From assembly GCF_025869345.1 (NCBI RefSeq), contig NZ_JAOZVW010000117.1:35855-99854 (forward strand): a stretch of 64,000 nucleotides of DNA, in the 5' to 3' direction. Numbering within the stretch: position 1 is the stretch's first letter; each line of letters opens with the position of its first letter. This document shows, piece after piece, positions 36,694 to 45,366 of the stretch. A program made the translations under genes and the position numbers. Below the pieces are notes generated by a model that was given only the letters and a program-made list of their open reading frames with translations, was not told the origin of the DNA and made no database searches. Origin of the DNA: Sphingopyxis sp. GTDB taxonomy: Bacteria > Pseudomonadota > Alphaproteobacteria > Sphingomonadales > Sphingomonadaceae.

Positions 36694-37526
36694 TCCGTGC
36701 CGTCATTCTGTCGGCGAGCCTTCTCACGCTCGCAGTTCCCGCCGCGGCGAAACCCGTCACCGCTCAGCCTACCGCGAAGGTCGTCGCCGCGAACAAGGCC
36801 GCGCTGCGCGAACCGTCGAGCGCCGGCTTTGTCCGCGCCGTGCAGGTCTATCCCTATGCCGAAGGCGCGCTCTATAGACTCTATGCCGCGCCCGAGCGCA
36901 TCACCGACATCGCCTTGCAGCCAGGCGAGACGATCACCTCGGTGGCCGCCGGCGACACGGTGCGCTGGACCGTCGGCGATACGACCAGCGGCAGCGGTGC
37001 CGACCAGCGCAAGCATATCTTCGTGAAGCCCTTCTCTGCCGGGCTTCGCACCAATCTCGTCATCACCACCTCCCGGCGCGTCTACCACGTCGAGCTGGAA
37101 AGCCGATCGACCGGCGCGATGGCGGCGCTGTCCTGGACCTATCCGCAGGACGAAATGATCGGGCTGCGTCGGCGGCAGGACGCGGCCACCGCCGCGGCGC
37201 CGGTCGCATCGGGCCTCGCGGTCGAACGGCTGAACTTCAATTATGCGATATCGGGCGACAAGCCGGCATGGCGACCGCTTCGCGCATTCGACGACGGGCG
37301 GCAGACCTTCATCGAGTTTCCGCCGTCGATCGCCGTCGGCGAAGCGCCGCCGCTGTTCGTCATCGGCGACGATGGCGAAGCCCAGCTCGTCAATTATCGC
37401 ATGGCCGGGCGCTATTATGTCGTCGACCGCCTGTTCGGCGCCGCCGAACTGCGCCTCGGCGGCAAGAAGCAGAAGATCGTGCGGATAGAGACGGTGCAGC
37501 CCAAGCGGAGGCGCGGCCGTGACTGA
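36690..37526 (+). CDS. trbG: TrbG, VirB9-like outer-membrane complex subunit
   Basis: 278 aa with a signal peptide (LLTLAVPAAAKP) and the VirB9/CagX pattern (YPYAEGALYRLYAAPERITD; LQPGETI). It forms the outer-membrane core ring with TrbI. It overlaps both neighbours by 4-8 bp. Confidence 0.92.
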   Translation: MIRAVILSASLLTLAVPAAAKPVTAQPTAKVVAANKAALREPSSAGFVRAVQVYPYAEGALYRLYAAPERITDIALQPGETITSVAAGDTVRWTVGDTTSGSGADQRKHIFVKPFSAGLRTNLVITTSRRVYHVELESRSTGAMAALSWTYPQDEMIGLRRRQDAATAAAPVASGLAVERLNFNYAISGDKPAWRPLRAFDDGRQTFIEFPPSIAVGEAPPLFVIGDDGEAQLVNYRMAGRYYVVDRLFGAAELRLGGKKQKIVRIETVQPKRRRGRD

Positions 37527-38757
37527 ACCCGTCCAACCGCCCGCCAAGGACGCACAGCCCAAGGCAGCGCCGCCCAAGGCCGACCCCGAAACGCTCGTCC
37601 TGCGCGCGGCGCCGGGGCGTGTGACCCGTTTTCGGCGCGGCGCGATCATCACCATTGCCGCCGTCGGATCGACCGCGATCGTTGGCGTCGCCTGGCTGGC
37701 ATTGAAGCCCGCGAGCATTGGCATAGTCCTCCCGGCAGATGGCAAGGCGGTGGGTGCGAAGGCGCCGCCCGATGCCCTCGCGGGCGCGCCGACCAGCTAT
37801 GGCGATGTGCGGCCGCTCGGGCCGCCGCTTCCCGGTGATCTAGGGCGACCCATTCTTAATCATCAGCGCGGGCTGGACATGGCGTCGGAGGACGACGGCG
37901 ACGAGGCGGCACGGCGGGCAGCCCAGGAGGCAGAGGCCGAGCGCCAGCGCATCGCGGCCGAACAGCGCGCGGCGCGCGAATCCGGCGTGATGTTGCAAGT
38001 CGCCGGCAGTGCGGCTTCCGTCCGTCCCGCAACTGTCGCAGCAGCGACGGCACCCGAGTTGCCGATGCCTGCAAAGGCCGCAGAAGCGTCTGACCCGAAC
38101 GGACAGCTGCGCAAGAACGCGATAATAGGTCGCGCTAATGATGACGGTGACGTGAACCCGCACGCGCTGACGCCGCCTATCTCGCCCTGGACCTTGCAGG
38201 CCGGGAGCGTCATCGCGGCGAGCCTCATCACCGGGCTGAATTCCGATTTGCCGGGGCTGTTGACGGCACAGGTCACCGAAAATGTCTATGACAGCGCGAC
38301 CGGGCGGTCCCTACTTATCCCGCAGGGCTCGCGGTTAATTGGCAGCTACGATAGCGTCGTCGCCTTCGGTCAGAGCCGCGCGCTGGTGGTATGGCAGCGG
38401 ATCATTCTTCCCGACGGCTCGTCGATCGGCATCGACAATGTTCCGGCGACCGATACGCAGGGTTATGCGGGCCTGTCCGACAAGATCGACCGGCATACAT
38501 GGCAGCTCCTAAAGGGCGTCGCGCTCTCCACCCTGCTCGGGGCCGGGACGGAACTCGGATGGGGCGAGAGCGAAAGCGACCTTGTTCGTGCGATCCGGGA
38601 GTCCACACAGCAAAGCGGCGCGAGGGCAGGGGATCAGCTTGTCACCCGCAATCTCAATATCCAACCGACGCTGCGTGTTCGTCCCGGTTGGCCGCTCCGC
38701 ATCGTCGTTCATAAGGATATTGTCGTCGGGCGGGTTTGGGGCGGCGCGCATGGCTGA
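37519..38757 (+). CDS. trbI: TrbI, VirB10-like energy-sensing channel protein
   Basis: 412 aa. A cytoplasmic Pro/Lys-rich N-terminus, one TM (~47-66), a charged Ala/Glu linker and the C-terminal VirB10 beta-barrel (GSVIAASLITGLNSDLPG, RSLLIPQGSRLIG) are present. The start is GTG 37519. It bridges both membranes in the mating channel. Confidence 0.92.
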   Translation: MTEPVQPPAKDAQPKAAPPKADPETLVLRAAPGRVTRFRRGAIITIAAVGSTAIVGVAWLALKPASIGIVLPADGKAVGAKAPPDALAGAPTSYGDVRPLGPPLPGDLGRPILNHQRGLDMASEDDGDEAARRAAQEAEAERQRIAAEQRAARESGVMLQVAGSAASVRPATVAAATAPELPMPAKAAEASDPNGQLRKNAIIGRANDDGDVNPHALTPPISPWTLQAGSVIAASLITGLNSDLPGLLTAQVTENVYDSATGRSLLIPQGSRLIGSYDSVVAFGQSRALVVWQRIILPDGSSIGIDNVPATDTQGYAGLSDKIDRHTWQLLKGVALSTLLGAGTELGWGESESDLVRAIRESTQQSGARAGDQLVTRNLNIQPTLRVRPGWPLRIVVHKDIVVGRVWGGAHG

Positions 38758-38977
38758 TCTCAAATTGCCGAAGTTGCCCGATCGGACTCCGGTGAAGATC
38801 ACGATTGCCGTCTTGCCGGATCTCAAGCGAACACTGGACGAATATGCCCTCTTATATGCAGCCAGCTATGGGCAAGACGAATCGGTTGCCGACCTGATTC
38901 CGGCCATTCTCGAGACCTTCCTCGCTGGAGACCGGGCATTCGCCAAAGCGAAAAAGCGCGCGGATGCGGCTCGATGA
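38750..38977 (+). CDS. Small DUF2274-like protein at the end of the trb operon
   Basis: 75 aa (MADLKLPKLPDRTPVKITI...), overlapping trbI by 8 bp. Proteins of this type routinely follow trbI in Tn4371-like elements. A short helical protein with a ribbon-helix-helix-like start; its function is unknown. Confidence 0.75.
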   Translation: MADLKLPKLPDRTPVKITIAVLPDLKRTLDEYALLYAASYGQDESVADLIPAILETFLAGDRAFAKAKKRADAAR

Positions 38978-39049
38978 CACATCGCAGCGCAGCCATGTCG
39001 AAATCCGCCTCAAGCATCCGAGGTCACGGCAGAAGAGGACATACACCGA

Positions 39050-39271
39050 ATGGACGATGACAATCTCTGGACGCCCCGGGAGCTAGCGAAGTTCCTGGGC
39101 TACACCGAAAGCACGATCTGCCGGATGGTTTCGCAGTGTCCCGATCGGCTGCCGCCTCGTGTCGCAACGCTCGGACGACCGCGGTGGCTTCCTGCCGTCG
39201 CGCGCGAATGGGCAATGACAAATAGCGATCAGCCGCCAGGGCGTGGGGGGCGGCCGCGAACTATCCGGTGA
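39050..39271 (+). CDS. AlpA/excisionase-like small HTH protein
   Basis: 73 aa with a MerR/AlpA-type helix-turn-helix (LWTPRELAKFLGYTESTICR ... RPRWLPAVAREWA). Such proteins bind element ends and act as directionality factors or integrase activators. It lies 117 bp from the tRNA-Leu gene, at what I take to be the element's right end. No integrase is adjacent. Confidence 0.7.
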   Translation: MDDDNLWTPRELAKFLGYTESTICRMVSQCPDRLPPRVATLGRPRWLPAVAREWAMTNSDQPPGRGGRPRTIR

Positions 39272-39335
39272 TGAAAAATGGTCGGCCTGAGGGTGTCGCT
39301 CATCGCGCAATTTAAACGGCTCACAGATTTCTCCG

Positions 39336-39354
39336 TGTGCCAAATTGTGCCAAA
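39336..39354. repeat. Two TGTGCCAAA direct repeats, 10 bp apart, next to the tRNA
   Basis: TGTGCCAAA occurs at 39336-39344 and 39346-39354, in phase on one face of the helix, 34-52 bp from the 3' end of tRNA-Leu. It could be an arm-type integrase or AlpA-like protein binding site at the element's attachment end. Confidence 0.4.
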
Positions 39355-39387
39355 CCCCCTAAAAAACCCTTATATTTCAATGAAAAT

Positions 39388-39474
39388 TGGTGCGGTCGAG
39401 AAGACTCGAACTTCCACGGCCTTTCGGCCACAACGACCTCAACGTTGCGCGTCTACCAGTTCCGCCACGACCGC
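39388..39474 (-). tRNA. tRNA-Leu(GAG)
   Basis: The minus strand folds as a class II tRNA: acceptor GCGGTCG (39474-39468) pairs with CGACCGC, followed by discriminator A and an encoded CCA (39390-39388). The anticodon arm is CAACG-TTGAGGT-CGTTG, giving anticodon GAG (Leu, CUC/CUU). A long variable arm (GGCCGAAAGGCC) and a T-arm with GTTCGAGTC follow. Its 3' end points at the mobile-element half, the usual integration target. Confidence 0.95.
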
Positions 39475-39779
39475 ACATCATGATGGTCCGGACGGGCCGG
39501 CACCAGGTAGGAGCGGGCGCCTAGCAAAGACTTTGGGGCGATGCAAGCGAGCTTCGCCGCTTTTATTTCGCCGCATGGCAAAGCGCGAGCCTGCGCGCTT
39601 GTGCGGATGTCACCGAACCGACTCCGAAGCGTCATCGGACTGTCACGGCTCTGGCGTCAGACCGTCATCGAATCACCCTAGTGGCGGCGTCACCGGGGGC
39701 GGGGCGGCTCATCTCCTCCTTTGTTCGCCGGTGGTTTTTCACAGCGCCCCTCGTGCGCACACCGGGAACGGAGAATTTC

Positions 39780-41408
39780 ATGGCGGCTTTCGCACGCGTT
39801 CGTCTGATCATGCTGACCAGCGTGGCCTGTTCCACCCTTGCCGCCTGCGGCGCCGACGATGTGGCGTCGCCGGGCGAGGGGGGCACGATCATCATCAACC
39901 CCACGCCTACCCCGACGCCGACCCCCACCCCCACGCCGACTCCGACGCCGACCGTCACTCCGGCCGCGGGCTGCCCGACGATCGCCGACCCGCAGGGTCT
40001 GACCGACATCGGCACGATCAACAATCCGGCGATCGGCACCTTCCGCGTCTGCACGCTGCCCGCGCGCATCAAGAGCAGCATCACGCTGCCGAAGATCGCC
40101 GGCCTCGTTTATCAGATCGATGGCCGCGTCGACGTCGGCTACGATCAGGGGCCGACCGAGGAGTCGACCGACGAAGCGGACGTGACGCTGACGATCCAGC
40201 CCGGCGTCATCCTGTTCGGCAAATCGGGTCCGTCGTGGGTCAACGTCAATCGCGGCAACAAGATTCAGGCCGTCGGCACCGCGGCCCAGCCGATCATCTT
40301 CACCAGCCGCGACAATATCCAGGGCCTCAACACCGAAAACTCGTCGGGCCAGTGGGGCGGCGTGGTGCTCAGCGGCCGCGCCCCGGTCACCGACTGCGAC
40401 GTCCCGGCCGCGACGCCGGGCAGCATCGCCTGCGAACGCAAGACCGAGGGTGCGGTCGATCCGGCGCTCTATGGCGGCGCCACCAGCAACGACAACAGCG
40501 GCCGGATGAGCTATGTCCAGATCCGCTTCTCGGGCTATGTCCTCTCGTCGAACAGCGAGCTTCAGTCGCTGACGTTGCAGGGCGTCGGATCGGCGACGCA
40601 GATCGACCATATCATGTCGTACAACAGCTCCGACGACGCGGTCGAAGTGTTCGGCGGCCACGCGCATGTGAAGCATTTCATCTCCGTCGGCGCCGAGGAC
40701 GACAATCTCGACACCGACGTCGGCACCAAGGCGAATTTCCAGTACGGCATCGTCGTGCAGCGCCCGAACGTCGGCGACGCGATGATCGAGGCCGATACCG
40801 ACAATGCGCTCGACGGCAACAATCCGCGCCAGAACACGCGCGTCGCGAACTTCGTCTTCTTCCAGAATTCGCAGAACGCCTCGTCGGACAAGGCGTCGAT
40901 CCTGCTGCGCGGCGGCACCGATTACGGCATCTACAACTCGGTGCTGGTCAGCCCGACCAACCCCTGCATCAACATCAGCCGGACGCAGACCGCATCGGGG
41001 ACGCAGAATGCCGCGATCGACGAATATGGCGCGCCGATTTTCCGTTCGGTGCTGATGCAGTGCGCGTCGCCCAAATATATCGACAGCGGCATCACCGCGG
41101 GCGCGGTGGCGTCGATCTTCGGCACCGGCTCGAACGGCAATGACGACGCCTATACGCCGACCTTCGCCAGCCTGTTCATCAACGGGGCGAACGAGACCAA
41201 GGTGGCGGCGTTCGACGTTTCGACGCTGAACGGACAGATGTTCAACGGCATCGAACTGACCCGCGCCGGCTTCTTCGACAAGACGAGCTATATCGGCGCG
41301 GTCAAGGATGCCAGCGATACCTGGTATCAGGGCTGGACCTGCAACAGCACTACCGCCGACTTCGGCACCGGCAACACGGGTCTCTGCACCTCGCTGCCGA
41401 CCACCTGA
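39780..41408 (+). CDS. Putative surface lipoprotein with Pro-Thr repeat linker
   Basis: 542 aa. A type II signal with lipobox LAAC (C~24) is followed by a (Pro-Thr)n linker encoded at about 39,903-39,957. A beta-helix-like region of repeated short motifs (e.g. NIQGLNTENSSGQWGGVVLS) then fills the rest. I chose ATG 39780, preceded by GGAG, because the lipoprotein leader starts there. It is directly upstream of a TonB receptor and the gsp genes, so it may be an exported partner of the receptor or a type II secretion substrate. The substrate role is inferred. Confidence 0.75.
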   Translation: MAAFARVRLIMLTSVACSTLAACGADDVASPGEGGTIIINPTPTPTPTPTPTPTPTPTVTPAAGCPTIADPQGLTDIGTINNPAIGTFRVCTLPARIKSSITLPKIAGLVYQIDGRVDVGYDQGPTEESTDEADVTLTIQPGVILFGKSGPSWVNVNRGNKIQAVGTAAQPIIFTSRDNIQGLNTENSSGQWGGVVLSGRAPVTDCDVPAATPGSIACERKTEGAVDPALYGGATSNDNSGRMSYVQIRFSGYVLSSNSELQSLTLQGVGSATQIDHIMSYNSSDDAVEVFGGHAHVKHFISVGAEDDNLDTDVGTKANFQYGIVVQRPNVGDAMIEADTDNALDGNNPRQNTRVANFVFFQNSQNASSDKASILLRGGTDYGIYNSVLVSPTNPCINISRTQTASGTQNAAIDEYGAPIFRSVLMQCASPKYIDSGITAGAVASIFGTGSNGNDDAYTPTFASLFINGANETKVAAFDVSTLNGQMFNGIELTRAGFFDKTSYIGAVKDASDTWYQGWTCNSTTADFGTGNTGLCTSLPTT

Positions 41409-41489
41409 GGCTTTTGCTTCGAAGGGGAGGGAGCGGTTGGCGCCGCTCCCTCTCACGCATATTTCTGCCCGTCTTCTGGGGATATCGTC

Positions 41490-44237
41490 ATGTCCAAGCC
41501 GCTCCGGCTCGTCCGCCTGTTGTTGATGTCCACCGCGCTCGTCGCGCCCGCCGCGGCGATGGCGCAAGCAGAGCCCGCGGCGGAGACCCCCGCGCCGGCC
41601 GCCGCTGCCGACCCGGCGCCCGCCGATGCGGCCGCTCCGGCGGATGACGAGACCGACATTTCGATCCCCGGCGCCGATATCGTCGTCACCGGCCGCCGCA
41701 CCGCCAATATCGAACGCAGCGCGCCGCAGGTGGTCTCGGTCCTCGGCGCCGCCGACATCGCGCGGACGGGCGAGGGCAATATCGCCGGCGCGCTCGGCCG
41801 CGTCACCGGCCTCAGCGTTGTCGGCAACGGCTTCGTCTATGTCCGCGGGCTCGGCGACCGCTATTCGCTAGCGCTCCTCAACGGCTCGCCGCTGCCGAGC
41901 CCCGAGCCGCTGAAGCGCGTCGTCCCGCTCGATATCTTCCCCTCCAGCATCATCGCCTCGTCGCTGGTGCAGAAAAGCTATTCGGCGAATTTCCCCGGCG
42001 AGTTCGGCGGCGGCGTGATCAACCTGACGACCAAGGCGGTTCCGCGCGAACCCTTCCTCGAGATCGGCGCGAGCATCGGCGGCAATTCGGAAACCACCGG
42101 CCGGCTCGGTTACACCTATTACGGCACCGGCAGCGACTGGACCGGCTTCGGCGACGGCGGCCGCAAGCTGCCGCCCGCCTATGCCGCGTGGCGCGCCTCG
42201 GGGCTGCGCATCAACGACCCCGGCGTCAACCAGCAGGCGATCGCCGGCCAGTTCGTCACCGCGCGCAACGGCATCGTCCAGCGCAACGACGACATGCCCG
42301 TCAACTGGGGTGCGAATATCACCGGCGGCAAGGCGTGGGACCTCGGCGGCACCGAGATCGGCCTGATCGCGACCGCGGGCTATACCAGCAAATGGCGCAG
42401 CCGCGCGGTGACGCAGCAGACCGCGAACGCGCTCGACCTGTCGTCGCTCAACACGGACATCCACCGCGTCATCACCGACAACCGCGTCGTCGCGAACGCG
42501 CTGCTCGGGCTCAGCGCCGAGTTCGGTGAGAACAAGGTTCGCTGGACCAGCCTCTATATCCGCGACACGATCAAGCAGGCGCGTCTCGGCGCCGAGGACC
42601 GCCCCGACACCGCCGACGCGAACCCCGGGGTCAGCTTTCAGTATCAGGACACCGCCTGGTATGCGCGCCAGCTCATCGACACCCAGTTCGTCGGCGAGTT
42701 TCAGCCGTTCGACGACCTCGGCATCGACGTCCGCGCGGGCTATGCCAATTCGCAGCGCGAGGCGCCGTTCGAGCTGAGCTTCCTCTACAGCCGCTCAAAC
42801 AGCCCGACCGACCCCTATGGCCAGTTCTTCACCAACACGCTGAACACGGGGCAGCGGCCGGGCAGCGCGTCGATCGCCTTTTCCGACCTCAACGAGGATC
42901 TTTATTCGGCGGGGATCGACCTGACGTGGGAGATCGCGCCGCGCGTCAAGGCGGTCTACGGCTATGCCTATAGCGACACGAACCGCGTCACCGAGCGCCG
43001 CGACTTCCTGTTCCAGGGCAACAATAATATCCCGATCGCGGTCGCGCTGCTGCGGCCCGACCTGCTGCTGTCGCAGACGATGATCTGCTTCCCGCCGCTC
43101 AATCCGCCGACCGACCCCGATTGCCCGGCGAACCCCAGCCCGACGGGGATCAGCCTGGTCGACAGCACCGGGTCGAACCCGACCTTCCGCGCGACGTTGC
43201 GCAATCATGCGGCCTATTTCCAGATTCAGGCGGACCTGCTCGACCAGCTCAACGTCAATATCGGCGCCCGCTATGAGAGTGCGACCCAGCGCGTGTCGCC
43301 GGTTCAGGTCTATACGGTCAGCCCGACGCTGCCGCCGCCGACCAACCTCAGCCGCGACTATCTGCTCCCCGCGGCGACGCTGACATATGAGATTCAGCCG
43401 CAGATGCAGATCCGCCTCAGTGCGTCGAAGACGATCGCGCGGCCGCAGTTCCGCGAACTGGTGTTCCAGACCTATTACGACCCCGACACCAACCGCAATT
43501 TCCAGGGCAATCCGCTGCTCGTCGACAGCCAGCTTTATAATGCCGAGGGCCGTTTCGAATGGTATTTCGCGCCCGAACAGCGCGTGTCGATCGGCGGCTT
43601 CTGGAAGAAGATCAAGAATCCGATCGAAACCTATGCCAGCTTCGACGGCAACAGCGTGACGACCCGCTTCGCCAACGCGCCCGAGGCGACGCTCTATGGC
43701 GTCGAGTTCGAGTTCAAGAAATATGTCGACCTGAGCGGCTGGGGCGACGGCTTCTGGGCCAACCGCCGCGCCGTGTTCATCGGCAATTACACCTGGTCGC
43801 AGTCGAAGCTGAAGGTCGGAGCCGACGACCCGGTGCAGGCCTATCCCTTCACCGGCGCGACGCTGGCGAGCCAGTTCTTCCGCGACGGCGCGCCGCTGAC
43901 CGGCCAGTCGGACCATCTGGTCAACGTCGAGTTCGGCCTGGAGGATACCGAACGCCTGTCGCAGCAGACGATCCTCGTCTCCTATGCCTCCGACCGCGTC
44001 ACGCGGCGCGGGCCGTCGGGCCAGCCCGACATCTTCGAGCGGCCGGGGGTTCAGCTCGACTTCGTCGCGCGGCAGGGCATCCGGATGTTCGGCAAGGAGC
44101 TTGAGCTGAAGTTCGAGGCGCGCAACCTGCTCGGCACCAAATATAAGGAAATGCAGGAATCGGGCGGCAACCGGATTTATTATAATCTCTACAAGCCCGG
44201 CGCGACCTTCTCGCTCGGCGGGTCGGTGAAGTTCTGA
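41490..44237 (+). CDS. TonB-dependent receptor next to the gsp locus
   Basis: 915 aa. A signal peptide (ends AMAQA), an Ala/Pro-rich stretch, then a plug domain (ADIVVTGRRTANIERSAPQ; VRGLGDRYSLALLNG) and a beta-barrel ending in ATFSLGGSVKF. It lies 81 bp after the lipoprotein gene and just before gspC, an arrangement suggesting the three are functionally linked. The ligand is unknown. Confidence 0.88.
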   Translation: MSKPLRLVRLLLMSTALVAPAAAMAQAEPAAETPAPAAAADPAPADAAAPADDETDISIPGADIVVTGRRTANIERSAPQVVSVLGAADIARTGEGNIAGALGRVTGLSVVGNGFVYVRGLGDRYSLALLNGSPLPSPEPLKRVVPLDIFPSSIIASSLVQKSYSANFPGEFGGGVINLTTKAVPREPFLEIGASIGGNSETTGRLGYTYYGTGSDWTGFGDGGRKLPPAYAAWRASGLRINDPGVNQQAIAGQFVTARNGIVQRNDDMPVNWGANITGGKAWDLGGTEIGLIATAGYTSKWRSRAVTQQTANALDLSSLNTDIHRVITDNRVVANALLGLSAEFGENKVRWTSLYIRDTIKQARLGAEDRPDTADANPGVSFQYQDTAWYARQLIDTQFVGEFQPFDDLGIDVRAGYANSQREAPFELSFLYSRSNSPTDPYGQFFTNTLNTGQRPGSASIAFSDLNEDLYSAGIDLTWEIAPRVKAVYGYAYSDTNRVTERRDFLFQGNNNIPIAVALLRPDLLLSQTMICFPPLNPPTDPDCPANPSPTGISLVDSTGSNPTFRATLRNHAAYFQIQADLLDQLNVNIGARYESATQRVSPVQVYTVSPTLPPPTNLSRDYLLPAATLTYEIQPQMQIRLSASKTIARPQFRELVFQTYYDPDTNRNFQGNPLLVDSQLYNAEGRFEWYFAPEQRVSIGGFWKKIKNPIETYASFDGNSVTTRFANAPEATLYGVEFEFKKYVDLSGWGDGFWANRRAVFIGNYTWSQSKLKVGADDPVQAYPFTGATLASQFFRDGAPLTGQSDHLVNVEFGLEDTERLSQQTILVSYASDRVTRRGPSGQPDIFERPGVQLDFVARQGIRMFGKELELKFEARNLLGTKYKEMQESGGNRIYYNLYKPGATFSLGGSVKF

Positions 44238-44246
44238 GCCGCCCGC

Positions 44247-44366
44247 AAGCCCCTCCTCTTTAGAGGAGGGGTTGGGGTGGTGGACGCCGGTGCTGAGCAC
44301 CACCCCGCTGCGACTAGCGAGCAAGCTCGCAAGTCTCGCTACCCCTCCTCTAAAGAGGAGGGGCTT
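44247..44366. repeat. 120-bp palindromic intergenic element
   Basis: A 26-bp perfect inverted repeat flanks the element (44247-44272 and 44341-44366). Each arm is itself nearly self-complementary around the core CCCCTCCTCTTTAGAGGAGG. It sits between the TonB receptor and gspC and could terminate transcription. The same family recurs at 63,847. Confidence 0.75.
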
Positions 44367-44494
44367 GAATTGGGGCGCGTCGGCGGACTCGCCCCTCTGA
44401 CAAAAAACTGTAATCTTCCCGTCAACTGATTGTCATCGATCGCGCCTAGGCGATTCGCGATGCAGCCTTTCAGTTGGGGGACAGGGACGACGCC

Positions 44495-45361
44495 ATGGCA
44501 GAGCTGATGACCGGATCGGCCGTTCGGCTGCCGCGCGCGCTGCCGTCGTGGCTGCGCATCGGCAAACGCGCGCCGCGCGACGTCCTGCCGCTGCTGCTCG
44601 TCGGGCTGCTCGGTGTCTTGCTGATCGGGCAATGCATTCGCCTGCTCTGGGCGCTGGCGGTGCCGCTGTCGCCGCTCGGCGCGTGGCAGCCGCAAACGGC
44701 GGTGATCGCGTCCCCGGCGGAGCGGCGTGCGCTCTTTTCCAGCATCGACCCCTTCTTTCGCACCGCGCAGCAGGGGCCGGCGAATGCGACCGTCACCGCG
44801 CTCGGCCTGACGCTGTTTGGGGTCAATCTCAACGAGGCGACCGGCGGCGGGTCGGCGATTATCGCGGGCGAGGACGGGGTGCAGACCAGCTATGCCGTCG
44901 GCGACGAGATCGCGCCGGGGGTGAAGCTCGCCGGCGTCGCCTTCGACCATGTGCTGCTCGACCGCGGCGGCACGCGCGAAAGCCTGTTCCTCGATCAGAG
45001 CGGCGAGGCGCCGGTCGCCAATCCCACGCTGCCCGCGCCGACGCCCGAGGTCGGCAGCGCCCCGGCGGCGGCGGAAGGCGCGATGACGCCCGAGGCGCTC
45101 AAGGCCGGGGTCGGCTTTGCGCCGCGGACCGAAAATGGTCGGATCACCGGCCTCGTCGTCCAGCCGCAGGGCGACGGCACCGTCTTTCGCACCGCGGGGC
45201 TCCGGCCCGGCGACGTCATCCGCTCGGTGAACGGCCGCCCGATCGCCTCGGCGGGCGATGCCGCCGCTCTTGCGAATCAGTTCGCGCCCGGCGTGCGCCT
45301 TTCGCTCGAGGTCGAGCGCGGTGCCAGTGTCGTTCCCGTCGCCATCCTTTTGTCGAAATAG
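44495..45361 (+). CDS. gspC: GspC, type II secretion inner-membrane/periplasmic connector
   Basis: 288 aa. One TM helix (~31-52, VLPLLLVGLLGVLLIGQ) is followed by a homology region (ALGLTLFGVNLNEATGGGSA) and a C-terminal PDZ domain (GLRPGDVIRSVNGRPIASA). It links the inner-membrane platform to the GspD secretin. I chose ATG 44495 over the upstream TTG. It is the first gene of gspC-N. Confidence 0.9.
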   Translation: MAELMTGSAVRLPRALPSWLRIGKRAPRDVLPLLLVGLLGVLLIGQCIRLLWALAVPLSPLGAWQPQTAVIASPAERRALFSSIDPFFRTAQQGPANATVTALGLTLFGVNLNEATGGGSAIIAGEDGVQTSYAVGDEIAPGVKLAGVAFDHVLLDRGGTRESLFLDQSGEAPVANPTLPAPTPEVGSAPAAAEGAMTPEALKAGVGFAPRTENGRITGLVVQPQGDGTVFRTAGLRPGDVIRSVNGRPIASAGDAAALANQFAPGVRLSLEVERGASVVPVAILLSK

Positions 45362-45366
45362 GTCCC

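Noticed and set aside
39901..39960. CRISPR-like short tandem array
   Set aside because: It is a codon-level (Pro-Thr)n repeat within the lipoprotein gene, without spacers.
39278..41143. Plus-strand 621-aa frame over the lipoprotein gene
   Set aside because: It crosses the tRNA gene and is out of frame with the lipoprotein, which has a clear lipobox and RBS.
42795..44324. Minus-strand 509-aa frame inside the TonB receptor
   Set aside because: Typical GC-rich antisense frame; the plus-strand receptor has signal peptide, plug and barrel motifs.
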